64,000 bases of DNA, taken from positions 1 through 64,000 of the forward strand of contig NZ_LGKG01000046.1 of assembly GCF_001294335.1 (NCBI RefSeq), in the 5' to 3' direction. This document shows, piece by piece, positions 1 through 8,381 of the stretch. Under the pieces are notes generated by a model. The model ran no database searches and had not been told where the DNA came from. It worked only from the letters and a program-made list of their open reading frames with translations. Numbering within the stretch: position 1 is the first letter of the stretch; every line of letters begins with the position of its first letter. This DNA is from Streptomyces chattanoogensis (GTDB lineage: Bacteria > Actinomycetota > Actinomycetes > Streptomycetales > Streptomycetaceae). Position numbers and translations under genes: made by a program.

Positions 1-420
1 GTCAAGCTGCCCGCCGGTTCCCACATCGACGCCAGGGCGGCCAGCGCCGAACTCCGGACGGTCGGCCGCCTCGGCGACGTCGTCTTCGAAGGCGCGTACC
101 GTCAGGTCAAGCTGGACGAGGCCGCGAGCCTCCGCCTCACCGCGGTCGACGGCGACGTCGAGGTCGGCCGGCTGGGTGGGGCCGCGGAGATCAGCACCGC
201 AAGGGGCGACATCCGGATCACCGAGGCCATGGGCGGCAAGGTTGTGCTCAGCACCCAGTCCGGCGACATCACCGTCGGCGCCGCCGCCGGCGTCTCGGCC
301 GCCCTGGACGCCGGTACCGGCCACGGCCGGATCCACAACGCCCTCAAGAACGATGGCACCGCCGATCTCGACATCCGTGCCACCACCCCCCACGGCGACA
401 TCACCGCCCGCAGCCTCTGA
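1..420 (+). CDS. DUF4097-type beta-strand repeat protein, 3' part
   Basis: The frame is open from the first base, so the start lies outside the window and 139 residues remain. The visible part is made of short recurring beta segments with G-D-I/V signatures (GDVEVGRLGG, GDIRITEA, GDITVGAA, GDITARSL). This is the pattern of DUF4097 putative adhesin-like proteins, which are common in Streptomyces next to PadR or GntR regulators. There is no membrane segment or catalytic motif in this part. The molecular role of the family is not established. About 230 bp separate it from the next gene. Confidence 0.75.
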   Translation, partial: VKLPAGSHIDARAASAELRTVGRLGDVVFEGAYRQVKLDEAASLRLTAVDGDVEVGRLGGAAEISTARGDIRITEAMGGKVVLSTQSGDITVGAAAGVSAALDAGTGHGRIHNALKNDGTADLDIRATTPHGDITARSL

Positions 421-653
421 TCCGCTCCCTGCAAGGAGCACCCTCAACGCCCCCGGCCATCGGGCCGAACGCGAACTCGCGAACGCCGTGGACGCCGCGC
501 CGGGGAGGCGTCCCGCACGGCGAACGCAGCACGGCGACCGCCCTGGATGCGCGCAGCCATCGCCCGGGACGCGCCCGGCGGCAGCCACACCTCACCGCGA
601 CAACCACCCAGCCAGCCACTCACTCAGACACACCCCACAAGGAGCACACAGCC

Positions 654-1895
654 ATGTCCCCCAACCTCACCGGCCGGCACAGCGACTTCTCCGAAACAGG
701 GCTGCGCAGAATCCGCGACGTGCTGGCACGGCATGTGGAGTCCGGAAAGATTCCCGGACTCGTCGCCCTGCTCAGCCGGGGCGGTGAGACGCACATCGAA
801 GCGGTCGGGACCATGCGCCACGACGGTGGCGCGCCGATGCGCCGGGACACCATCTTCCGGATGGCCTCGACGACCAAGCCGGTCACGATGGCGGCGGCGA
901 TGATCCTGCTGGACGAGTGCCGGCTGCGTCTGGACGACCCGGTGGAGCCGTGGCTGCCCGAACTCGCCGACCGGCAGGTGCTCAAGCGGATCGACGGCCC
1001 GCTGGACGACACCGTGCCGGCGCGGCGGCCGATCACCGTACGGGACCTGCTGACCTCCACCTTCGGGCTCGGCATGGATCTGACGGCGCTGGGCACCCCG
1101 ATCATGGACGCGGTCTTCGAGCGGGGGATCTTCAGCCAGAGCGCGACAGCGCTGCCCGAGCCGGACGAGTGGATGCGCCGCCTGGGCACGCTGCCACTGA
1201 TGCACCAGCCCGGAGAGCACTGGCAGTACCAGATCAGCCACGATGTGCTCGGCGTGCTCGTCGCCCGGGTCACGGGGCAATCGTTCGAGACGTTCCTGGG
1301 CGAGCGGGTCCTGGAACCGCTGGGGATGAAGGACACCGGTTTCCATGTGCCCGCCGGCAAGATCGACCGGCTGCCGCCCTGCTACACGCCGAACCCGCAG
1401 ACCGGGGAGTTCACCGTCTGGGACGAGGCGGTGGGCGGGCAGTACAGCGCGCCTCCGGCGTTCCAGTCAGGCGGCGGCGGTCTCGTCTCCACCGTCGACG
1501 ACTACCACGCCTACTTCCGGATGCTGCTCAATGGCGGGATGCACGAGGGCGAACGGATCCTGTCCCGGCCCGCCGTCGAGCTGATGACCACCAACCGCCT
1601 CACCCCCGAGCAGAACGCCGCCCGCACCACCATGGCCCGTAACAACGTCCATGTGGGCTTCGGCCAAGGGCAGCACGGCGGCTGGGGCATGGGGATGGCG
1701 GTGCGCACCTACCGCGGCGACTACGCGCCCATAGGCCAGTTCGGCTGGGACGGCGGCACCGGCACCTCGACCTACGCCGACCCCCACCACCAACTCACCG
1801 GAATCCTGCTCACCCAGGTTGGGATGTCCACCCCGGATTCGGCGCGGGCCATCCACGACTTCTGGACCACGCTCTACCAGGCCATCGACGACTGA
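654..1895 (+). CDS. serine hydrolase, class C beta-lactamase / family VIII esterase fold
   Basis: A 413-residue serine hydrolase of the beta-lactamase (class C/PBP-like) superfamily. The S-x-x-K nucleophile motif is seen as S72-T-T-K75 within FRMASTTKPV, and the second motif tyrosine is Y192 in HWQYQISHDVLG, followed by the usual LGVLVARVTGQSFE stretch. A glycine-rich GGGGLVSTVDDY block and a C-terminal GWDGGTGTS block fit the family's beta-5 and KTG regions, although a classical KTG triad is not present. That favours an esterase or peptidase over a true beta-lactamase. There is no signal peptide, so it is probably cytoplasmic. AAGGAG lies about 10 bp before the ATG. It looks monocistronic. 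Confidence 0.85.
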   Translation: MSPNLTGRHSDFSETGLRRIRDVLARHVESGKIPGLVALLSRGGETHIEAVGTMRHDGGAPMRRDTIFRMASTTKPVTMAAAMILLDECRLRLDDPVEPWLPELADRQVLKRIDGPLDDTVPARRPITVRDLLTSTFGLGMDLTALGTPIMDAVFERGIFSQSATALPEPDEWMRRLGTLPLMHQPGEHWQYQISHDVLGVLVARVTGQSFETFLGERVLEPLGMKDTGFHVPAGKIDRLPPCYTPNPQTGEFTVWDEAVGGQYSAPPAFQSGGGGLVSTVDDYHAYFRMLLNGGMHEGERILSRPAVELMTTNRLTPEQNAARTTMARNNVHVGFGQGQHGGWGMGMAVRTYRGDYAPIGQFGWDGGTGTSTYADPHHQLTGILLTQVGMSTPDSARAIHDFWTTLYQAIDD

Positions 1896-2322
1896 CACCG
1901 CGCCCAGGCCCCCGTGCGTCGGCTATCGTCCGAGCCCGCTTGACCGGCTCGGGCCGCAGCTGGGCGATCTCGGGCGGGGAGACGGTCGCCACGCGGGGAG
2001 AACGGGAAGTCGAGCAGCGTGTCAGCGTCCATCATGTTCTCCTCCGACGGAGGCGATGGCGGCAAGGCCCTGGGTTGCGGGAAGCGCGCGGACCAGGGCC
2101 CTGCGCGTACAGCAGCCAGGCATCGGCAGCAGCTGGTGCTAACAGTGCGGCGATGACGGAACACCGAGGCGATCCCGGGACTCATGCCTTCGGAAGCGGG
2201 AGTTGCGGGTGTTGGAGAGAGCTCGGCCCGCAACGGCTGGGCAGGACGGGCGCGCGCGTGTTGCTTTGGGCGGACGGATAGTCTGGGCCGCCGTCAGTGA
2301 AGATCGCAGAAGGGCGGAGCAC
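1896..2322. other. intergenic region without supported gene
   Basis: About 430 bp between the serine hydrolase and the small EF-hand gene. Open frames here on both strands have no recognisable domains or ribosome-binding sites. I see no repeats or RNA gene. Confidence 0.5.
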
Positions 2323-2541
2323 ATGGCAGACATCGTGGAGACGGCGGCGCGGAAGGTCTTCGAGCGCTACGACGTCGACGGGGACGGCCAGGTCACGGCG
2401 GAGGAATACCGGAAGGTCGTGGCGGAGTTGGAGGGTTCGCGGATCACTGAGTCGCAGGCCCAGGAGCTGATCGACTCGCTCGACACCAACGGCGACCGCC
2501 AGATGTCCTTCGAGGAGTTCTGGGCAGCCATGAATGGCTGA
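2323..2541 (+). CDS. small two-EF-hand calcium-binding protein
   Basis: A 72-residue protein made almost entirely of an EF-hand pair. Loop 1 is D17-V-D19-G-D21-G-Q-V-T-A-E-E28 and loop 2 is D54-T-N56-G-D58-R-Q-M-S-F-E-E65, both with the canonical 1-3-5-12 calcium ligands. It resembles the small calmodulin-like proteins (CalD type) of Streptomyces and is likely a cytoplasmic Ca2+ buffer or sensor; that role is inferred. The frame stays open upstream, but the ATG at 2323 follows GGCGGAG and starts the typical sequence, so it is preferred. A larger four-EF-hand protein lies at 51.2 kb. Confidence 0.88.
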   Translation: MADIVETAARKVFERYDVDGDGQVTAEEYRKVVAELEGSRITESQAQELIDSLDTNGDRQMSFEEFWAAMNG

Positions 2542-2794
2542 CACTGCCGGGTCCGGCGCGTGACACTGCCGGACCGCGCTGATCCGCCGGCACTCCGATG
2601 AGGGGCGTCAGCACGAGGTTGCCGAAGGCGTTGACGTGAGGGTTCGCGCCGCATGGCAAAGGCCGTCGTCTCTCTGCATCGAGTGCGGGGGAGCCTGGCG
2701 AGTGGGGTGGGCTGCGCTGCTGCCGTCCCACCCCGGCCGTCCTTTGGTGCCCTCCGACAGCGTCCTCCGATAGTGCCCTCGGAGCTGGTACGCG

Positions 2795-3071
2795 TCAGCC
2801 GCCGATGTCGAATTCCACGGCGTGCTCACCGAGCTCCACGCGGTCCTTGCCGGTGTAGTTGCGGCCGTCGGTGGTTCCTGCCGCCGGTCTTCACGCCCGT
2901 GACGGTGACGCGGTAGGTGCCCATGGGAAGGTCCTCGAACTCCCGGACCGCGACCAGGTCGTACGGGACGGTTTTCCCGGCCACCGCGATGTCCTCGGTG
3001 GCGACGACTGCGCCGTCGGGCCCGGTAAGCGTGATGGTGATGTTCACGGTGGGCTCGAAGCCCTTGGCCAC
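2795..3071 (-). pseudogene. small beta-rich protein, frameshifted
   Basis: From a GTG at 3071, with GGAG about 8 bp upstream, the frame gives a beta-strand-rich protein (VNITITLTGPDGAVVATEDI, then GTYRVTVTGVKT). It then runs into an arginine/proline-rich nonsense tail. Shifting frame near 2880 restores sensible sequence (AGTTDGRNYTGKDRVELGEH, then AVEFDIGG and a stop at 2795-2797). One base therefore appears to be missing around the GGCGGC run. The restored product would be about 91 residues. I do not recognise the family; the fold looks like a small Ig-like or PEGA-like beta sandwich. It is either a recent pseudogene or an assembly error. Confidence 0.6.
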
Positions 3072-3201
3072 CCCGGACTTCTCCGCATCCGTTCGTTGAA
3101 GGCGGGGTAGCCGAGGGCACGGAACGGAAGGACGCGGAAGCCACGTCGACGTACGGCGCCGCAGGCTCGCCGTAATCGGCGGATCGGGGAAGGAGCAACA
3201 G

Positions 3202-3456
3202 GTGGCACTGCCGTGGCGACAGGACGAGGGGTGGCGACGCCGCTACCCGCAGCCGGGCCCCGACTGGACACAGGGCATGCCGCAGGGGCCGACGGATCCG
3301 CTCACGCCGATGGGGCGGATCGACCAGTACGGCAGGATGGGGAGCGCGCTGCGCGGTGGCTATCTCGCGTCCTGGCAGCGCAAGGTGATCCTCGGGTTTG
3401 TGATCGGGGCCGTAGCCGTCACCGTGGTGTCGTTGTTGCTGGTGTTCTTCGGCTGA
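3202..3456 (+). CDS. small single-span membrane protein
   Basis: An 84-residue protein with a polar, proline- and arginine-rich N-terminus (residues 1-60) and one C-terminal hydrophobic span ending KVILGFVIGAVAVTVVSLLL, then VFFG and the stop. This is a tail-anchored topology. The GTG start at 3202 is supported by AGGAG 7 bp upstream. No domain is recognised and the function is unknown. The neighbours do not form an operon with it. Confidence 0.7.
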   Translation: MALPWRQDEGWRRRYPQPGPDWTQGMPQGPTDPLTPMGRIDQYGRMGSALRGGYLASWQRKVILGFVIGAVAVTVVSLLLVFFG

Positions 3457-3496
3457 GCGCAGGGAGCGACAGCAGGCTGACGGATCCCGTCGGCAC

Positions 3497-3736
3497 TCAC
3501 GAACCTCCGATGTCCCTCCGACTGGACACCGCATGCCGTGCGATCGTCGACAGGGTCAGCTCCCGCTCCTTCTCGATGACGAGCCAGCCCTTGTCAAGGA
3601 GGGACTGGAGGGGAGGGCGAACCTCGTCGCCCAGCTCCTCCGCCAGGTCGTCATCCGTAGGGGAGTGGCCTGTTTGAAGGAGGGCGGCCACGTGGAAGAC
3701 GAGTGCTTCCTCCTCCGCGGTGATGTCGAAGTCCAT
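3497..3736 (-). CDS. small winged-helix-like hypothetical protein
   Basis: A 79-residue acidic-helical protein beginning MDFDITAEEEALVFHVAALL. The middle and end (DDLAEELGDEVRPPLQSLLD, then KGWLVIEKERELTLSTIARH) read like a compact winged-helix: a helical segment, a K-G-W-L turn and a strand. It may be a DNA-binding or protein-interaction module. The frame extends upstream to 3838, but that part is arginine-rich and shadow-like, so the ATG at 3736 is chosen. The function is unknown. Confidence 0.6.
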   Translation of the reverse strand: MDFDITAEEEALVFHVAALLQTGHSPTDDDLAEELGDEVRPPLQSLLDKGWLVIEKERELTLSTIARHAVSSRRDIGGS

Positions 3737-3921
3737 GAGGCGAAGTATGCGCGCCCTCGTTCGCGGCATGCCGGCATCTGACCCGGGGCAGCCGTGGACG
3801 ACGGAAATCGCCTGGTCGAGATCTGGACGTACGTGCACACAAACACGAGGGAACTTTTGCCGGACCGTGCGCCTCCTGGCGGGGTGAACGCGACTTCTCG
3901 TACTGGCGAAGGGACTCCCTC

Positions 3922-4806
3922 ATGACCAACAGCGACCGCCCCATGCCCCCGCTGGAAGGGGCCGAGCACCGGTGGGTGACGGTCCGCGGCGCCCGGCTGC
4001 ACATCGCCGAGTCCGGCAGCGGCAAACAGCCCGTCGTGCTGCTGCACGGTTTCCCGCAGCACTGGTACGCGTGGCGCGCACTCGTCCCGCTGCTGGCCGA
4101 CGGCCACCGGCTGATCTGCGTCGATCTGCGCGGCTTCGGCTGGTCGGAGCAGACCAAGCGCGGTTACGACACGGACGGACTCGGCGACGACATCCTCGCG
4201 CTGCTGGACGCGCTCGGCCTCGACCGGGTGACCCTGGTCGGACACAACTGGGGTGCCGGGGTGGGCTTCCGGCTGTGCCAGCGGGCACCGGAGCGGTTCC
4301 GCGCCTTCCTGGCGCTGAACATGGCGCACCCGTGGACGCGCCACCGCGACGTCCTGCCGAATCTGTGGCGGATGTGGTTCACCGCCTTCATCGAGTACCC
4401 GGTACTCGGACGGCTCGTCCTGCGGCACTGGCCGGCCTTCACCCGGTATCTGCTGCGACGCGCGGTCGCCGATCCGGCGGCGTGGCGGGACGCCGATCTT
4501 GCGGAGTTCACCGAGGCGGCACAGGCCTCGGCCCATGCCGGGCAGGCGATGTTCTGGCAGTACGTCGTGCGGGACATTCCGGCGGGCTTCCGGGGCACCC
4601 ACCGCCGACGGCAGCTCGCCGTCCCGACGCTGGTCCTGGGCGGTGAGCACGACCCGGTGATCCCGCCCGCCCTGCTGCGCGGCGGCGATCCGAACGCGGA
4701 CGATCTGACCGTACGGGTCGTGCCGGGGGCCGGGCACCACCTGCACGAGGAGCGGCCGGAGTTGGTGGCCGAGACCCTGCGGGAGCTCATCGCCAGGACC
4801 GGATGA
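3922..4806 (+). CDS. alpha/beta hydrolase, epoxide-hydrolase-like with Asn at the nucleophile position
   Basis: A 294-residue alpha/beta hydrolase of the epoxide hydrolase / haloalkane dehalogenase branch. The oxyanion HGFP motif is at 42-45, a cap of about 90 residues follows the elbow, and the C-terminal acid and base are D244 (GGEHDPV) and H272 (GAGHHLHEERPE). The nucleophile elbow reads V-G-H-N109-W-G where this branch normally has G-H-D-W-G, so the catalytic aspartate is replaced by asparagine. Activity is therefore uncertain: the protein may be inactive, use another mechanism, or be deamidated. The ATG follows GGAAGGGA-type sequence. There is no signal peptide and no operon partner. Confidence 0.85.
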   Translation: MTNSDRPMPPLEGAEHRWVTVRGARLHIAESGSGKQPVVLLHGFPQHWYAWRALVPLLADGHRLICVDLRGFGWSEQTKRGYDTDGLGDDILALLDALGLDRVTLVGHNWGAGVGFRLCQRAPERFRAFLALNMAHPWTRHRDVLPNLWRMWFTAFIEYPVLGRLVLRHWPAFTRYLLRRAVADPAAWRDADLAEFTEAAQASAHAGQAMFWQYVVRDIPAGFRGTHRRRQLAVPTLVLGGEHDPVIPPALLRGGDPNADDLTVRVVPGAGHHLHEERPELVAETLRELIARTG

Positions 4807-4828
4807 ATCGCCAGGACCGGATGAGGGG

Positions 4829-5293
4829 TCAGCGCAGGGCGGCGCGTCGCTCCACCTCGCGGAAGAAGGCGCGAGTGCGGCGTGCGCCGAGCAGACGGCG
4901 GTACACGCGCTGCACGGGGCCGAGGGCGGCGGGCCGCGCCGCGCCGCAGACGGCGAGCCGCGTCCCGGTGCCGTCCGGCGCCGCGGCCATTCCCATCGTC
5001 ACCAGCCGGGACTGCATCAGGCACCACCCGGGGCTCAGCCGTACGTCGAACGGCCCGCGCAGGCCGAGTACGTCCACGGCCTGCGCCGCTTTGCGCTCGC
5101 TGTCGCCGGGCGGGACCCTGAACTCCCGGACGAAGGAGATCAGATGGGGCAGCTCGCCCTCCAGGTCGGCGATGACCGCCCACACCTGGTCGAAGGGCAG
5201 AGCGATCCGTGCCTCGGCGTACAGGGGGGCGCGCAGTCCAGCGGCCAAGACGCGCAGCCGGGCGACCGTATCGGGTGCGTTCACCGTGTCCAT
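4829..5293 (-). CDS. SRPBCC family protein
   Basis: A 154-residue protein with the START/SRPBCC (polyketide cyclase-like) layout: an opening strand YAEARIALPFDQVWAVIADL, a central strand region and a long C-terminal helix (RVYRRLLGARRTRAFFREVE). Such proteins bind hydrophobic ligands in a cavity; no ligand can be assigned. The start overlaps the end of the sigma-factor gene by 13 bp, so the two are translationally coupled and co-transcribed. This suggests it works with, or under, that sigma factor rather than as a housekeeping enzyme. Confidence 0.75.
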   Translation of the reverse strand: MDTVNAPDTVARLRVLAAGLRAPLYAEARIALPFDQVWAVIADLEGELPHLISFVREFRVPPGDSERKAAQAVDVLGLRGPFDVRLSPGWCLMQSRLVTMGMAAAPDGTGTRLAVCGAARPAALGPVQRVYRRLLGARRTRAFFREVERRAALR

Positions 5294-5814
5294 GCCTTCC
5301 GGAAGGAGGAACGGGCCCTGTTCAGCCGTGACTTCACGGTGCCCTCGGGTACGCCGAGCAGCTCGGCCGTCGACCGCTCGTCCAGGCCTTCCAGTTCTCG
5401 CAGTACCAGTACGGTGCGGTGCTGAACGGGCAGTCGGGCCAGCAAGTCCCGGACTTCCGTGGTCAGTTCATTGCCGACGCCGGGCAGCAGGTCCCGCAGC
5501 CGGGCGATCTCCTCGGGGTCGGCGGGCGTCTCGCCTGCGGTACGCCGCGCCACCCGGACGGCCTCCCGCACGGTGACCGCTCGCACCCACCCGTAGAACG
5601 CCTGCGGATCCCGCAGTCCGCGCAGCCCCCGGAACACCGCGAGAAGGGATTCCTGTACGGCGTCCGCGGTGTCGGCCGGGGCAATCGGGCTGCACAGCCG
5701 GGTGACGTACGGCGTCACCAGCTTCAGCAGGTCATCCATGGCGAGGGCGTCGCCACACCGCGCGGCCCGTACGAGCGGCGCCGCCGCGTCCCAGGGCCGC
5801 ACGTCGTCATCCAT
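5281..5814 (-). CDS. ECF-family RNA polymerase sigma factor
   Basis: A 177-residue sigma-70 family factor of ECF size. Region 2 covers roughly residues 12-80, with DTADAVQESLLAVFRGL (the DAVQE core-binding helix) and FYGWVRAVTVREAVRVARR for -10 recognition. Region 4 covers about 115-170, with LPVQHRTVLVLRELEGLDER followed by STAELLGVPEGTVKSRLNRA, the helix-turn-helix for the -35 element. No anti-sigma gene is adjacent. The only coupled partner is the SRPBCC gene, whose start lies inside its last codons. It may be controlled by ligand, by its own promoter, or by a distant anti-sigma. Confidence 0.9.
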   Translation of the reverse strand: MDDDVRPWDAAAPLVRAARCGDALAMDDLLKLVTPYVTRLCSPIAPADTADAVQESLLAVFRGLRGLRDPQAFYGWVRAVTVREAVRVARRTAGETPADPEEIARLRDLLPGVGNELTTEVRDLLARLPVQHRTVLVLRELEGLDERSTAELLGVPEGTVKSRLNRARSSFRKAWTR

Positions 5815-6068
5815 CGCCGCACACCGTATACGTAGCGCCTCGGACGGGGCGGCGCAGGGCGGGTCTCTCGCTCGTTCACTGCCTGTCGGTCACAGGACGA
5901 GGTACTCGCGGAGCTTGCCGCGGACGTGGGGTCGCTTGTCGCCGTTGGGGAGCCGCCCGCGCAGGGAGCAGCAATTCCTGCGTGAGCTGTAGGCCTGTGT
6001 CGCCGCCGAGCCGATCGGGCCGGGCGCGTGGCTGCCCGCCGTTGCCTGGGGACGGCAATGACTGCGGC

Positions 6069-6260
6069 TCACTGCTCGGGTCTGTTCACGCGGATCAGCG
6101 TCTGTTGGCCGGTGGCGACGAGTTTTCGCCGGCCGTCCTGGACGCCGAACACCTCCAGCTGGCACACGGTCAGGGTGCGTCCGGACTTCAGGACGGTTCC
6201 GACCGGCACCCGCGCCAGGCCCGCACCACGGACGAAGGTGGCCGTGGCCTCTTCCTGGTT
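6069..6260 (-). pseudogene. PaaI/hotdog thioesterase C-terminal remnant
   Basis: Reading the minus strand to the stop at 6069-6071 gives ATFVRGAGLARVPVGTVLKS, then GRTLTVCQLEVFGVQDGRRK and LVATGQQTLIR. This closely follows the last third of PaaI-type hotdog acyl-CoA thioesterases (a G-R-T-L-x-V-C strand, then G-x-K-L-V-A-x). There is no start codon in frame and no upstream half. The homology stops near 6250, exactly where a fragment on the opposite strand begins. I read it as a truncated gene. Confidence 0.5.
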
Positions 6261-6326
6261 GCCCAGCTCGCCCAGCTCGCCCAGCGCTGGGGCACTCGCT
6301 ACGTACGCGACGGCAAGACGATCTGA
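6215..6326 (+). pseudogene. RsbW-like ATP-binding (HATPase_c) C-terminal remnant
   Basis: On the plus strand the frame ending at 6326 reads TTDEGGRGLFLVAQLAQLAQ, then RWGTRYVRDGKTI and stop. The E-x-G-R-G-L-x-L-V-x-x-L-x-x-R-W-G block and the G-K-T-I/V-W ending are the C-terminus of Streptomyces RsbW-like anti-sigma or SpoIIE-linked kinase domains. A 9-bp unit (GCCCAGCTC) is duplicated here, adding an extra QLA. Only this end is present, so it is a remnant abutting the thioesterase fragment. Confidence 0.5.
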
Positions 6327-6442
6327 GGGAACAGCCGCTGCGTCTTCCCGTGCCGAAGAGTCCCCTCCCCGCGCTGAGTGCGGGAGACGGCTTTCGGCTG
6401 CTTGGCTGCTTGGCTATGGGGCGACTTCGCTACGGGCTGTGC

Positions 6443-7264
6443 TCAGCCGAGGCAGTGGGGCTGGAAGCCTGGATCGGCCGGGCCCGTGCGCTCGAGGGCG
6501 CGCTGCACCCACTGGGCGACTACCTGGTCCTTCGTGGCCTGATCGTGCTCGGTCGTGTCGAGCGGGCACTTGTCCTGCAGGAGGACGTTTGTGACGTGGT
6601 CTGCCGAGCCGCTCAGGAAGGAGCTGGTGTAGGGCACCACGACCTCGTCGTACTTGGTGGCGAGCTGTGTGTAGTCAGGACCCGCGGGCGCCTCGGGGTT
6701 GGCGTTGAGCTTCTGGAGCAGTTCGGAGCCGGTGGTCTGGTCCACGCAGGACGGACAGACGGTCGCTCCGGCCGCGAGGGCCAGCGGGTTCGACGTGCCG
6801 TGGTTGGAGGGCACGATCCCGACGAGGTCGTCCACCTTGGTCGCACCGCCGAGGAACTTTATGTAGTAGCGCGGCATCATCCCGCCCTGACTGTGTCCTA
6901 CGAGGTCCGCCTTCTTCGCTCCGGTCGCGCCGAGTACGGCGTTCACGAAGTCGCGCAGCTCGGCCGCCGAGTCCGGAATGGCGTCGGTGGCGGCATGTCC
7001 GTAATTGAAGGCGAATACGCAATAGCCCGCGTTCGCGAGTTGCGGTGAAAGCGTGGCCCAATTCTCGGCCATGGTCTTGAACGTGCCGTTGACCAGCACG
7101 ACCGGTTCAGGGTGCGCCGAGCTCGGCTTGCACGACCAGTCATTGGCGCCGGCCGGCGGGACATCGGTGACGTCGGCGTGCGCGGTGGCGGCAGTGCCGA
7201 GGAGGCCGAGGGCCACCGTGGCGCAGGCGGCGGTAAGGATCTGGAGGCGGGAGCGCAGACGCAT
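6443..7264 (-). CDS. secreted lipase/esterase with Sec signal peptide
   Basis: A 273-residue extracellular alpha/beta hydrolase. Residues 1-30 form a Sec signal peptide (MRLRSRLQILTAACATVALG, cut after AHA at about 30). The nucleophile elbow is G-H-S125-Q-G-G, and an oxyanion-type VNGTFKTM segment occurs near residue 58. Cysteines at 45, 82 and in the CPSC region suggest disulfides. It fits the small Streptomyces triacylglycerol lipase (LipA/EstA-like) family. An ATG at 7282 is also in frame, but AGAAAGG sits 8 bp before the ATG at 7264, favouring the shorter form. The repeat block at 7450-7572 lies upstream and could be part of its control region. Confidence 0.85.
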   Translation of the reverse strand: MRLRSRLQILTAACATVALGLLGTAATAHADVTDVPPAGANDWSCKPSSAHPEPVVLVNGTFKTMAENWATLSPQLANAGYCVFAFNYGHAATDAIPDSAAELRDFVNAVLGATGAKKADLVGHSQGGMMPRYYIKFLGGATKVDDLVGIVPSNHGTSNPLALAAGATVCPSCVDQTTGSELLQKLNANPEAPAGPDYTQLATKYDEVVVPYTSSFLSGSADHVTNVLLQDKCPLDTTEHDQATKDQVVAQWVQRALERTGPADPGFQPHCLG

Positions 7265-7449
7265 GGGCCGAACCTTTCTCATATCGGGCGGCGGCCCGAA
7301 CCGGGGTCGGCAATGTCGAACGCCGAGCCGTATGCGGAATGGTTACTTCCGCGTTAACAAGCGTCAAGGCTTCTGAATCTGGTGGATGTCACACCGGTAA
7401 GCCCTTGCGATGGAGGGCGTGCCGTGTTTTACGCGTATTGCCCGTGTGA

Positions 7450-7471
7450 TTGATCAAGGCGCCTTGATCAA
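7450..7471. repeat. 22-bp perfect palindrome
   Basis: The arm TTGATCAAGGC is followed directly by its exact reverse complement with no spacer. The site contains two copies of the CCTTGATC core found in the adjacent tandem array, one on each strand. It lies about 190 bp upstream of the lipase start. It could be a dimeric-protein operator or part of a terminator-like element; no T-tract follows. Confidence 0.85.
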
Positions 7472-7474
7472 ATA

Positions 7475-7572
7475 CCTTGATCGAGACGCCTTGATCGAGA
7501 CGCCTTGATCGAGACGCCTTGATCGAGACGTCTTGATCGAGACGCCTTGGCCGAGACGCCTTGATCGAATAG
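7475..7572. repeat. seven 14-bp tandem repeats
   Basis: Seven back-to-back copies of CCTTGATCGAGACG with few changes: copy 5 begins TC, copy 6 has GG in place of AT, copy 7 ends AATAG. Fourteen is not a multiple of three, so the array is not evidence for a coding repeat. Each unit holds TTGATCGA, a near-palindrome, and matches the arms of the neighbouring 22-bp palindrome. This resembles an iterated binding site. Confidence 0.9.
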
Positions 7573-8381
7573 GGCGTGGCGTGTCACTCCGGGGCGCCGA
7601 ATTTCCTCGAAATTTCCGAATCCCCGCCGGTTGACGTCATCCAGCCGTCTCCGGGCTGTGACGAGGCGAACGCGATCCGGTGGCAGCATCGCGACTTCTG
7701 TCATTCCGCTCCACGGCAGGTGTCGCACCGCACGTGCGAGTGCGAGGGCCAGGACCCTCGCGCCCGCAATAAGCCAAGCCGCACACGTCGAGGATCGCGC
7801 GCCCGTCTCGCCAGGACAGCAGAAGTGCGGGCACACTCGCCGGCCCCTCCACGAAGTCAGGGCTGCGCCATCCCGAAGCACCCGCGGCGAGATGCTGGGT
7901 CTTGGCTTGGTATCGGCATCCGCATCGGCATCGGCAATTCGTACGGACATTCCGTACGGACATACGGACACGTTTGGCAACGCTGCTCGTTCAGGCCAAG
8001 TACGAGGAGACCTCGCCGTAGCTGACTGGCGAACGGAGTGAATCGCTCCAGGTGGCGGCATGCGCCCAAGAAGGCTGGGCATTCCCTTGCGGGCTCTGGG
8101 TCGGAGGAGTCCACCTGTCGCGATCGCGTGACGGTTGGCTTCCCGCCTGCCTGGGGCGGTCGAGGGTGGCCGATGTGGATGTCGGTTGGGAGTGCATTCT
8201 TCCGTTTCCTGATTTACGCAGGAGCAAGGTCTGAATCCGGAGAAATATGCCACTCCGCCCATTCGCTGGCTTGAAGATGCCTTCTTCGTCCCTTCGCCGG
8301 CTGTAAAGATCGTCAGCATTCATCACCTCACGATCTCCGCCAGTGGGGTAGTGGGGTCTGCACGACAACGGGAGGAGTCTC
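7573..8381. other. long region without supported gene
   Basis: About 800 bp between the repeat array and the secreted small protein. Open frames exist on both strands but have no domain, ribosome-binding site or natural composition. One part (about 7910-7975) is a run of imperfect short repeats of GGCATC and GTACGGACAT type. I see no RNA gene. Confidence 0.45.

Noticed and set aside
654..1895. Class C beta-lactamase (AmpC) resistance gene
   Set aside because: S-x-x-K is present, but there is no signal peptide and no clear KTG motif; an esterase or peptidase of the same fold is more likely.
7475..7572. CRISPR array
   Set aside because: The 14-bp units are directly adjacent with no spacers, and no cas-like gene is in the window.
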